Assembly: GCA_036939355.1 (NCBI GenBank)
Contig: JALLAP010000256.1
Span: 1-21,682 of the forward strand
Direction: 5' to 3'
Origin: Thalassiosira profunda
Taxonomy: Eukaryota > Bacillariophyta > Thalassiosirophyceae > Thalassiosirales > Thalassiosiraceae
DNA length: 21,682 nucleotides
A model generated the notes under the pieces. It ran no database searches. It saw nothing but the letters and a program-made list of their open reading frames with translations, and was not told the DNA's origin. Below are positions 8,248 through 16,501 of this stretch, piece by piece. Position 1 is the first letter of the stretch. Each line of letters begins with the position of its first letter. The position numbers and the translations under genes are program-made.

Positions 8248-9662
8248 ATGACCGTTCTCGAAATCAGCACGGAGTTCGGCGCCCTCGTCCTCGACGAGCG
8301 CAATCACAGGGATGCACCAAAGACTCCCGTGAAGAAATACAGGGCTACAGCTTACCAGCCTGTGAGCCCCTACGCCGAGGATAGCGACGAGCCGTCGTTG
8401 CCCATGCCGAAATTGCAGTTGTCGCCGGCGCGGCGGGGGAGGAAGGTCGCCGAGTCCGAGCACAAGCGAGCCGAGCTTGGCGGCCGGTTCCTCGAGGAGT
8501 GAGTTGTCTGGATGATGATGTTGTGCACTCTTTGCAATCGAACAACTGACGGCACATTTTTTTCATCCCCTCCACTCGCAGACCACTGCTGAAGGAGAAC
8601 CCGTCACGGTTCGTTCTGTTTCCCATTGAAGATGCGGATGTGAGTTCCTTTTTCCGTGATTGCCAATTGCATTGTCTGGATGGACCAATGCACCACCATT
8701 GAAATGTCATGGACCACGTGCTCACATCTTGTGCGCACGTCATTGCCCTCGCTCTGCAGATCTGGGGAATGTACAAAAAGGCCGAGGCCAGCTTCTGGAC
8801 AGCTGAGGAGATCGACTTGGCCGCCGACCTTAACGACTGGGCCGGCCTCACCCCCAACGAGCGGCACTTTGTTTCACACGTGCTTGCCTTCTTTGCGGCC
8901 TCGGATGGAATCGTCAACGAGAACCTGGCGGGCAATTTCGCGACCGAAGTGCAAAGCCCGGAGGCGCGGTGCTTCTACGGCTTTCAGATCGCGGTGGAAA
9001 ACATCCACAGCGAGACGTATTCGCTGCTTATCGACACGTACATCAAAGATCAGACGGAGAAGATGCACCTCCTGCACGCCATCGAAACCGTGCCGTGCGT
9101 GCAGAAGAAGGCGAACTGGGCGCTCCAGTGGTGCGATGCGCGGAATGCCTCCTTTGCCGAGCGCATGATCGCGTTTGCGGCCGTGGAGGGCATTTTCTTC
9201 TCGGGATCATTCTGCGCCATCTTCTGGCTCAAGAAGCGTGGCTTGATGCCGGGTTTGTGCTTTAGCAACGAGCTCATTAGCCGCGACGAGGGGTTGCACT
9301 GCGACTTTGCCTGCCTGCTGTATTCCAAGCTGGTGAACAAACTGTCCAGCAGCCGTATTGAGGAGATCATTGTCGACGCAGTCAAAATTGAAGAGGAATT
9401 TGTGTGCGATGCCCTGCCGGTGGAGCTGATCGGGATGAACAGCAAGCTCATGTGCCAATACATTCAGTTCTGCGCGGACCGACTCCTGGGAGCCCTAGGG
9501 TGCGACAAATATTACAACGCGCAGAACCCGTTCGAGTGGATGGAAATGATCTCGCTCCAGGGCAAGACCAACTTCTTTGAGAAGCGGGTTGGAGAGTATG
9601 CCAAGTCCGGCGTCGGTGTCAAGGCGGAGGACCAGGTCTTCAGCATCGAAGCGGACTTTTGA
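8248..9662 (+). CDS. RNR2: Ribonucleoside-diphosphate reductase small subunit (class Ia, R2)
   Basis: R2 holds the di-iron tyrosyl-radical cofactor that powers reduction of ribonucleotides to deoxyribonucleotides. Three exons, 8248-8498, 8582-8639 and 8760-9662, give 403 aa, close to the usual ~390. Metal ligands align with mouse R2: D152 ([10 protein letters not shown]), E183 and H186 (ENIHSE), E246 (VEGIFFSG), E280 and H283 (RDEGLHCDF). The radical Tyr is Y190 ([12 protein letters not shown]). The C-terminus FSIEADF is the R1-docking tail. The N-terminal ~80 residues are disordered and hold TPVKK and SPARR, both matches to the CDK consensus S/T-P-x-K/R; mammalian R2 has a comparable N-terminal CDK site. 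All introns are GT-AG. The gene is intact. Confidence 0.97.
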
Positions 9663-9749
9663 TTGGATAGTATTTGCATCTGTAAAGGCTAATTGGTGAA
9701 TCAACAGCCATCTATCTATGTCTCGCTCTTCCTTCTGAGAATCGTTGTT

Positions 9750-12325
9750 CTACACACAGCTCTGGACCAACGGGGATAGATTTTGTTGCCCGACCGTGGT
9801 TGCCCTCCGCCACGCTGCGCGATAATTGTTGTAGAATGGCTCGTTGTTGTCATTTGGATACGGACCGCCTAACATTGTCCCCACCGCTTGCCTGGCCTCG
9901 AATCTGGATGACGACTGAGAGAGCATAGGACACCGCCTGCTCGCTGCTGGGCTGTTCAGACAGCCGTCTTGGCCGTTGAACATGCCGTGGGTGCAACACT
10001 GTCCGCCGTCAATGTCGAACACTAGGCACAAANCAGCCGTCTTGGCCGTTGAACATGCCGTGGGTGCAACACTGTCCGCCGTCAATGTCGAACACTAGGC
10101 ACAAATCCGTATTCAACATCACTCTTGGATGGCCCGACGGTTGTCCCGTTGTGAAGTCGCCTCCCGCAGCTTCGGGTGGGTTTCTCGGTCTCCAGCTGTT
10201 CAGGTACATCTCTCCATAGTAGCGCTTATCGAAGACGAGCGATTGTTGATTGTCGCTCGACCATGTGCCATGATGCCCAGAGAACTAGCATGAAGAGGAG
10301 ATTGTGAGCAAATAATGGAACGTACACACACAGAGTACGTTCGGGCAAGCGAAAAGCCTCTCACCTGTCGATCTCCGCGACCGAGACTATGCGCACCCAT
10401 CAACGCAGCGGCATCTGTCCAACTCAAGCCCATCTTCGTCAAGAAAACATCCTGGACGTCGGCGCATCCACCGGGCGTAGGCAATCGCTCTCCCTGGCCT
10501 GCGCACGAATCGGCATCCCGTCGGCCCCAGACGAACGTATCCCTCAAATCCAACGCGTTGTTCACCGACGTTTGTCGCGTCACGGCGTTGGCCGCCGCGA
10601 TCCAAAAGTCGGCCCGCGATATGTGAGAGTACTTCTCCTCGTGCAGTTGGGTCAACGTGCAATCGGCGCACCAAATGTCCTCCGGCAGTCCGGAGTTGCC
10701 CGAATGCGCCGCGTCGAAGCATCCGTCGGGGCCCATGGGATTTTGTGCGTCGCGACGATCGAAGTCCATGAAGTCGTGCGCGGCCAATCGTACGATGCCA
10801 CCGAGAAAGTGGCTCCGCTGAGCGATGTTGTTAATCTCGTTGGCTAGCCGTTCGATGTCGCTGTCGATGGCGTCATATGTATCGATAGTGAAGCAAGTTG
10901 TCTGCCTCGCCGTTGGCGGGCGACTGGGCCTTGGCGTGGGCCGGGTTGCCGCAGTCGTTGCTCCCTGGGTAACACCACCATTGTTCTGATCATCACCAGA
11001 TACCGCATGTTCCGTCAACTCCGGTGGATCCCCTTCACCTAATGAAACGGAAGCCAGCGCCTCGAGCCAGCTGGTCACGTTGAAAGGTAAAACAACATTA
11101 GTAGGAGGCGAGGATGGTGAGGCCGTCTGCACCGTGGCAGTGGGAGATTGCGTCGGACGCAAACTNAACATTAGTAGGAGGCGAGGATGGTGAGGCCGTC
11201 TGCACCGTGGCAGTGGGAGATTGCGTCGGACGCAAACTGGGACGCGATGTGGGCGCGGCAGTGGTCCTTGTTATCGAAGGCCCGTTCGTTGGAGATCCCG
11301 TGGGCTCCTATCATTACATGACATAAATTAGTTGGAATCGTCACACAGAATTGCAGCAGATTATTGATGAGCAAACTCACCTTCGTCGGCTGGATGGTAG
11401 TCACAATGGTCGTAGATTGGCCAGACGCTGACAGAGGCTGCGTAGAATTGATTGACGCGTCGTTTTCACTGGGCTGCGTAGCGACAGTGGTTCTAGATGA
11501 TGGCGGTGGAGGCTGTGTGACAGTGACGGCAGTGTCGTTTCCACTCGGCTGCGTTGAGATGGTCGTGGTAGATGCTGGTGGAGGCTGCGTGGCGTTGATG
11601 GTCGTGTCGTTTCCGCCCGGCTGCGTCTCAAAGGTGTTGGTATCGTTGCCACCCGGTGAGGACACAATTGCCTGCGTCGGCGCAGACTCTGTGGCATTGT
11701 TCGCAGTATCATTTGCTCCCGGAGTTGATAGAACCGCCTGCGCCGTTGGCGGTGACTCCGTGACATTGGCAGCGGTATCATTACCGCCCAATGCGGACAG
11801 AATCGCTTCCGATAAATTCGTCATAGCCAACGTCGCGGTGGCACCGGTGGGAGAGTCGGTGGACGCCCCGGAGGCGCCTGGGGAGGGTGCATCGCTCCGC
11901 AAAAAGGACGGTGCACCCGAGGCCGCCCCGCTCGGCGCACCCGACGGACTCAACGTTGCAATGGCAGCTCTATCAGCGGCAACATCCTCTTTGGACGCCA
12001 CCTCTGGCAACGACGACGAGTCCGACGCCTCAGCACTCTCGTTGGGATTGACCCCCAGGACGATCCCAACAACCACGCCGACGACCAAGACCGCTCCCGC
12101 GAGTGCGATGTACCAGAACTGCCGGCGGGTGTACCACGGCGGACGGGTGGCGGTAGTATCCGCTGGTACCGGCTTGGATGGCTCGGGCTCGGCGGCGTGG
12201 TTCGCATCGGCACCGTCGCTCTCGACATCATCGACATCGGCGTCGTCGGGGGCGGTGTGGTAGGACTCGGCGGCCCCCGCCTCCGCGTCGGTGAGGGCGC
12301 TCGCCTCGTCGTCAACGCTGGCCAT
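9750..12325 (-). CDS. Membrane-anchored plant-type haem peroxidase with Ser/Thr-rich sequon stalk
   Basis: Exons run 12325-11381, 11307-10365 and 10284-9750, with phase-0 introns of 73 nt (11308-11380) and 80 nt (10285-10364). Two 72-bp N-joined duplications (9961-10105 and 11094-11238) break the frame; removing 73 bases at each gives one continuous 758-aa protein. Order: acidic cytosolic N-terminus (1-65), one TM helix (about 70-91, type II anchor), Ser/Thr/Pro-rich stalk with repeated NDT sequons (about 179-300), a further linker, then the peroxidase domain from C429. Distal R464 and H468 (RLAAHDF) and proximal H597 (GAHSLGRG) are present, as in the plant/fungal/bacterial peroxidase superfamily. 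A conserved tail follows (MLNTDLCLVFDID, CC). The catalytic domain should face the lumen or outside. Head-to-head paralogue of the gene at 12786. Substrate unknown. Confidence 0.85.
9961..10105. repeat. 72-bp perfect direct duplication around a single N (assembly join)
   Basis: Bases 9961-10032 and 10034-10105 are identical, separated by one N at 10033. The duplication shifts the frame of peroxidase exon 3. Deleting 73 bases restores the run LNTDLCLVFD ... CCTHGMFNGQDG without interruption. Confidence 0.93.
11094..11238. repeat. 72-bp perfect direct duplication around a single N (assembly join)
   Basis: Bases 11094-11165 and 11167-11238 are identical, with N at 11166. It lies in the linker-coding part of peroxidase exon 2. 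Collapsing it joins the post-intron sequence to SLRPTQSPTATVQTAS in frame. Confidence 0.93.
11426..11791 (-). repeat. Imperfect coding repeat: Ser/Thr/Pro stalk with NDT glycosylation sequons
   Basis: Residues about 179-300 of the anchored peroxidase repeat a unit centred on P-(G/S)-G-N-D-T followed by NxT/S and TQPPP or ESPPT, at a spacing of about 12-25 residues. At least eight N-x-S/T sequons are visible (NDT, NVT, NAT, NST). The DNA is correspondingly repetitive. The composition is that of an extended, heavily glycosylated spacer. Confidence 0.75.
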
Positions 12326-12785
12326 GATGATCTCCTAGGCTCGCAAGCAGTTGCTGTTAGTAACTGGCACCGGCGCCGTCGAGTTGAAGAGACTGCCTCC
12401 CGCTCGTGGCTCTCCTTGGAGGCGCGATCGGCTCAAGATTTTGGCGGCGGCTAGATTTCTACGAGAGGAACTCGAACCTTTCTACATGCGAGAATTGTTC
12501 GAGTTCCAGCGTAGCAAATTGCGTTAAGGTATCTTTTGACTTTATGTCAATCCATTAGAGGAGAGAGGCCCCTGTCCAAAATGAACGGCAAACTCGGGCG
12601 ATTGAGCGGAGGGTTGATGTCTCTTGCGGGCGCATGTACCATGGCATCGCATCGGCAGCTATCCTGCATGCACGCATTGCACCTCGGCAGCGGCGTAGTT
12701 GTCGGCCAGGACAACACACTTATCGGCGGCGCCACAAATTTGCAACCCAGATCGATTGCAGCTAGCACACCACGCATCATAGACA
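12326..12785. promoter_or_regulatory. Divergent promoter shared by two peroxidase paralogues, with 11-bp inverted repeat
   Basis: This 460-bp spacer has no convincing gene. GGAACTCGAAC at 12467-12477 is matched by its exact reverse complement GTTCGAGTTCC at 12497-12507, 19 bp apart. It sits 141 bp from the ATG of the anchored peroxidase and 278 bp from that of the secreted one. Such a dyad could bind a dimeric regulator or fold as a hairpin in RNA. No TATA box was seen. Confidence 0.45.
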
Positions 12786-14409
12786 ATGCGGAAGGGACAC
12801 CGCGCGATGCACGTCGTGGGCGCCATCCTCGCCCTGTCGCTGGCCCTGGCGGCCGCGGTGGGCGAGGCGTCGACCCTGAAGGGGCAGCCGCCGTCGGGCG
12901 CGAGCCGCGACGACGCCGACGACGGCGCCATGACGAAGAAGCACCACCTCGTGCACCAACTGCGAAAGCGGCCGCGGAAGTCCAAGTCGAGCAAGAAGGG
13001 GAAGAGCGGGAAGTCGTCGAAAGGCGGGAAGTCGTCCAAGTCCAAGTCGAAGAAGAAGCAGAAGAAGACGGGCGGCCGGGATAAGAAAGGAGGGAACAAG
13101 CGGCCCGGAGCGCAGAGGCCGTCGGAGGGCAGACCGGCGAACAAACCGCAGAGGCCTGCAGCGGACGGCCCGAGTCCACCGGCGCCCGCGCCTGCCGACA
13201 TGCCTGCGGCTGACGACGAACGCGAGCCCTTGGCCGGCTGCTTCTCCTCCAAAACCTACGACGCCATCGATCACGACATCGAACAGCTAGCCAAAGATAT
13301 CGACAACGATGAGGACCGCAGCCACTTCTTCGGGGGCATCGTCCGGTTGGCCGCGCACGATTTCATGGACTACGATCCCGACAACCGTTCGGACAACCAC
13401 ATGGGAGCCGACGGCTGCATCGACATCGACCATCCGTCGAATGACGGGCTGGACACGATTTGGGGCCCCGGAACTCCGCTGAAGAAGCTGTACGACGAAA
13501 GGTATCCCCATTTGTCAAAGGCGGATTTCTGGCAGGCCGCCGCCCAGGTGGTCATTCGGCAGACGAGCATTGACAACAAGTTGGACATGAAGAAGGGGTT
13601 TCTCTGGGGTCGAAAAGACAGGGAAGCGTGCCGCGGCTCGGGACGGCGATTGCCGGAGGCGACGGGATGCGACGAAGTGGAGGATGTGTTCTTGAAGCGG
13701 ATGGGGCTGGAGTGGGTGGATGCGGTGGCGCTGATGGGCGGACACACGCTGGGCAGAGGCGACAAGAAGGTGAGTGTCGATGCACTGATGCCTCCCTGTT
13801 GAAGTGGAGACTACTTGAACATATCTTGTGCGCAATACCCGGACGACTAACTCCTTTTCCTCTCACTTCAGTTTTCGGGTCATGATGGCACCTGGGTAAA
13901 AAACGACAAAGAAGCTCAGGTATTCGACAATGAATACTACAAGGTAATGTTTACGGAATCGTGGAGCCCCCGGAACATGGGCCGCGACAAGCAGGACTGG
14001 ACGACCGGAAGGGGCCGAGGAAACGAGAGGATGATGCTCAACACTGATGTAAGTTTCACTCGCTTTGAGTTATCTCTTTGTTTCCACCTACTAACGCCCA
14101 AAATCATGATATCAGATGTGCCTCGTGTTCGATATTGAAGAGCACGTCAAGCGGAAGCAGCCCTGCTGCACGAGAACCAACGTCCACTATCCCGACGGCC
14201 AGGACGAGTGCATCGATCAGGAGGCGGCGAGGATGCGATGTCCCATGTACAATCAGCACGATTCTCGGAGGGAAGCAACGGTGGCAGTCCGGGAGATGAT
14301 GGGCGGTTCAGTCTCCAGCAAGAATAACGCCCCATTCTACGCGCACTTTCACAAAGCATGGCACAAGGCGACGACTGTCGGCCAGGACAACCTGCACGAG
14401 CTTTGTTAA
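12786..14409 (+). CDS. Secreted plant-type haem peroxidase with Lys/Ser-rich silaffin-like N-terminal region
   Basis: Three exons, 12786-13769, 13872-14048 and 14116-14409, give 484 aa; the introns (102 and 67 nt) are phase 0. A signal peptide spans about 1-27 (AMHVVGAILALSLALAAAV core). Next is a Lys/Ser/Gly-rich tract (about 51-105, with KSSK, KSGK and KGGK motifs), then a Pro/Ala-rich linker, then the peroxidase domain from C152. Distal R187 and H191 (RLAAHDFMDYD) and proximal H320 (GGHTLGRG) are present. The domain is closely similar to that of the divergent neighbour, and the first intron falls at the same place (GRGDxx|FSGH). The second intron (LNTD|MCLVFD) is absent from the paralogue. 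Expected role: H2O2-dependent oxidation outside the cell or in the secretory pathway. The basic tract suggests binding to anionic cell-wall polymer or silica, which is inferred. Confidence 0.88.
12936..13100 (+). repeat. Lys/Ser-rich low-complexity coding tract (KxxK clusters)
   Basis: Residues about 51-105 of the secreted peroxidase are dominated by K, S and G (for example SKSSKKGKSGKSSKGGK). Lysines are spaced two or three apart. This is the composition described for diatom silaffins, whose clustered lysines are post-translationally modified and target silica. Confidence 0.7.
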
Positions 14410-14708
14410 TTGACGGTCTACCGATTCCCTCAAACCCACAGCAGCCTTTCATATGACTGCATCTTACGTATTGGGACCAATTCAACCTACCCACAAACCT
14501 AAGCATCATTTGCCCACATCCAGCGTCTCATCCCCCCGAATTGTTCTCATTGTATGTATCACATCAATTCCACAGCACCCCCTCCCTCCCCACGAGCTCA
14601 AAAGCATCATGTGACGAGATGAGCCGCTCCATACAGCGTCCCCCAGCAGAGCTTTGTACAATGCTCCGCTCCGCATAAGTTCCACTGGGTTCTCCCCCTG
14701 AAAATCAT
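14410..14708. other. Convergent 3' spacer (secreted peroxidase / SUMO)
   Basis: 299 bp between the two stop codons. I see no gene, repeat or strong hairpin. It is C-rich on the + strand (14580-14592) and presumably holds both 3' UTRs and polyadenylation sites. Confidence 0.5.
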
Positions 14709-15682
14709 TTAGAAGGACCCTCCCACCTGGGCCAAGAAACAATCAATCTGATCATTGTCGTCCAAATCCAATGCTGCGGGAGTGCTCTCCGGGTCGATGT
14801 TCTCCCCATCCAGCATGAAGCGCACTGTCAATTTGTTGATGGGGGACATTGCCAGTTTCGTTTCATCGCGAGGAATTCATCAAGAGGCAGCTAGCAGTCA
14901 GTGCACCATTTCCCCCCATAATTCATCACACGAATTGCACAAATAATAGAACTCACTGGCCGTGGCCTCCACCCCCTTCCGCGCCGCGTACGTCGAGAAC
15001 ACCTTCTTCATCCGCGTCGTCCNACTCACTGGCCGTGGCCTCCACCCCCTTCCGCGCCGCGTACGTCGAGAACACCTTCTTCATCCGCGTCGTCCTCTTG
15101 ATCTTGAACATGGTCTCCTCCCCGTTCTGGTCCTTCACCCGGATGGTGATCGGCTCGCTTCCCCCCTCCCCGGACGGCTTGGACTCTCCCCCGCCCTCGG
15201 CGTCGTCGTCGTCCGCCCCGCCCACCTGCGCCAGGACGCAGTCGATCTGGTCCTCGTCCTCCAGCTCGAGCATCTTGGGCGTCTCGTCGGGGCCGATGCG
15301 CTCCCCGTCGAGGAGGAAGCGGAGGGAGGCGGCCTCGACCCCCTTGCGCTGGGCGTAGGCGGTGAAGACCTTGGACATCTTGGTGGATTTCTTGATCTTG
15401 AACATGGTCTCCTCGCCCGTCTGTTGCGGCGTGGTTAGTGGATGAGGGGAGAGGGAAATACATGCATTGTACCAGCGAGGAGAGGGACATGAGGCGCTCC
15501 TGGACCACACCCGTCGTGCACCCCCCAATGACAAGTTAGTGGTCCATCCGGACCAATTTGAGCAGATTTCAGCCCCCGCGATCCACCCGGTCCATCCAGC
15601 GTCGACTCACCTGGTCCTTCACGCGGACCGTAATGGGCGCGTTGGCCTCCTCGGCCGGCTTGTTGTCCTCGGCATCTGACAT
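14709..15682 (-). CDS. Tandem di-SUMO (two SUMO domains in one polypeptide)
   Basis: Exons are 15682-15611, 15420-14957 and 14824-14709, with introns of 190 and 132 nt. A 72-bp N-joined duplication (14951-15095) lies at the exon 2 end; collapsing it gives 579 nt (192 aa) in frame. After a short acidic N-terminus (MSDAEDNKPAEE), SUMO domain 1 runs PITVRVKDQTGEE ... FLLDGERI ... IDCVLAQVGG. An Asp/Gly/Ser linker follows (ADDDDAEGGGES), then SUMO domain 2, PITIRVKDQNGEE ... RFMLDGENI ... IDCFLAQVGG, with a two-residue SF tail. The terminal GG-x2 fits maturation by a ULP/SENP protease. The internal QVGG could be cut or could stay as a linear di-SUMO. A two-domain SUMO-like protein (DSUL) is known in grasses. 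SUMO is conjugated to nuclear protein lysines by E1/E2/E3 enzymes. Confidence 0.93.
14951..15095. repeat. 72-bp perfect direct duplication around a single N (assembly join)
   Basis: Bases 14951-15022 and 15024-15095 are identical, with N at 15023. It covers the end of SUMO exon 2 and the first six bases of its intron. Collapsing it puts the GTGAGT donor right after GVEATA, and exon 3 continues with RFMLDGENI in frame. Confidence 0.93.
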
Positions 15683-15948
15683 GGTGAATATTGGAGCAAA
15701 GGGTGCGGCGTGGGCGTCGGATGTTTGTTTGAGGTTGAGCAGGGTTGAGGCTTGAGGCCTTGAGCGGGTTGTTTAGAGGGCTAGTGGGCTAGCCCACGGT
15801 ACCCCCGAGTTGGTAGGTAGCAAGAATGTTAGTAACTTTTGTTATAAGACGGGGCCGGGGGGCTAGCCCTCTAAATCCACAAGCCTGGCAAAGGCGCTGA
15901 CAGGGCGCGGCTTTGCGGTGCACCGGTGCACCTACCGATGAATGAGCC
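15683..15948. promoter_or_regulatory. Palindrome-rich divergent promoter (SUMO / CX9C protein)
   Basis: This 266-bp spacer holds five TTGAG repeats in 36 bp (15729-15764; CTCAA on the SUMO sense strand). It also holds a perfect 14-bp palindrome GTGGGCTAGCCCAC (15784-15797), a 13-bp inverted repeat spanning 15772-15875, and a perfect 16-bp palindrome GGTGCACCGGTGCACC (15917-15932), which is 16 bp before the + ATG. A role as dimer-binding sites or RNA hairpins is inferred. Confidence 0.5.
15772..15875. mobile_element. Possible 104-bp MITE-like inverted-repeat element
   Basis: TTTAGAGGGCTAG (15772-15784) and CTAGCCCTCTAAA (15863-15875) are exact 13-bp inverted repeats around a 78-bp non-coding core. 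The ends would fit a TA target duplication (TA-GAGGGCTAG ... CTAGCCCTC-TA), but no longer duplication is visible. With a single copy in view, a regulatory or chance inverted repeat is equally possible. Confidence 0.3.
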
Positions 15949-16278
15949 ATGACGCCGCTGGCCAAGGCAGCTGGAGCAGCCGCCGCGGCTCGGGCGCGCG
16001 CCGGTCCCACCCTCCCCACCGGTAGCGTCGCGAGCTTCGCACAAACGGCCTCTCTGTCCACATCATCTGACGGAGGCGACGACGACGATCACTATGGGGT
16101 CTGGCCGCCCAACCAAACGACGGTGCTCTTCCAGAGGATGGAAGAGGAGTGTCCGGATATCATGACGGCGTACGCGAAATGCGTGACGAATAAGCAGAAT
16201 GGCGGTGCGCTCACACAAGGGGCGTGCGAGGAGGAATTTCGGGCGGTAATGGGATGCTTCCGATCGGTCAGGCATTGA
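15949..16278 (+). CDS. Twin CX9C mitochondrial protein, NDUFAF8-like
   Basis: A 109-aa single-exon protein. An Ala/Arg-rich N-terminus (MTPLAKAAGAAAAARARAG) looks like a mitochondrial presequence, followed by an Asp-rich linker. The C-terminal half has two CX9C motifs, CPDIMTAYAKC and CEEEFRAVMGC, the CHCH fold oxidised by Mia40/Erv1 in the intermembrane space. The pattern C-x6-AY-x2-CV, then GG-x-L-x4-C-x2-EF-x-A-x3-CF closely matches what I recall of human NDUFAF8, a complex I assembly factor. An N-terminal presequence is unusual for Mia40 substrates, so localisation is uncertain. Other small CHCH proteins remain possible. Confidence 0.7.
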   Translation: MTPLAKAAGAAAAARARAGPTLPTGSVASFAQTASLSTSSDGGDDDDHYGVWPPNQTTVLFQRMEEECPDIMTAYAKCVTNKQNGGALTQGACEEEFRAVMGCFRSVRH

Positions 16279-16501
16279 GTTGCAAATGAAATGCTCAATC
16301 GACATCAGCAGGAACTTCTGGCTCCAATCCGTTCGATGTTGGATTGCAAATGAAGGAATGTGCATTGATATCGCGCTGAGGGGGGAAGAGGCGGCCCTGC
16401 CCTTGCAAATGTTTGTACATCACAGTGGTTTCAGGAATCTGGAGGCATTGTAGGGATTTGCAGACTGCAAGCTTTAGCACCAGAATGGTCAGCTGCGCCT
16501 G
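16279..16501. other. Convergent 3' spacer with TTGCAAATG repeats
   Basis: 223 bp between stop codons. TTGCAAATGAA occurs at 16280-16290 and 16344-16354, and TTGCAAATG again at 16402-16410. The first copy starts two bases after the upstream stop codon. No gene seen. Possible 3'-UTR elements; function unknown. Confidence 0.35.

Noticed and set aside
11364..12263. 299-aa open frame on the + strand opposite the anchored peroxidase
   Set aside because: It lies wholly antisense to exon 1 and its first intron, is Val/Ala/Gly-rich, and has no recognisable domain. It is the mirror of the Thr/Pro/Ser-rich repeat frame.
12455..12510. tRNA-like B box (GGTTCGAGTTCC on the - strand)
   Set aside because: The flanking bases do not form a T-stem or acceptor stem, and no D-arm or anticodon arm is present. 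Better explained as half of the inverted repeat.
12547..13274. Several - strand frames opposite the first exon of the secreted peroxidase
   Set aside because: They are shadows of the GC-rich Lys/Ser and Pro/Ala tracts; no domain is recognisable and the + strand carries the peroxidase.
9961..15095. The 72-bp duplications as true tandem repeats or transposon footprints
   Set aside because: Identical length at three unrelated sites, perfect identity, one N between copies, and restored frames on collapse all point to assembly joins.
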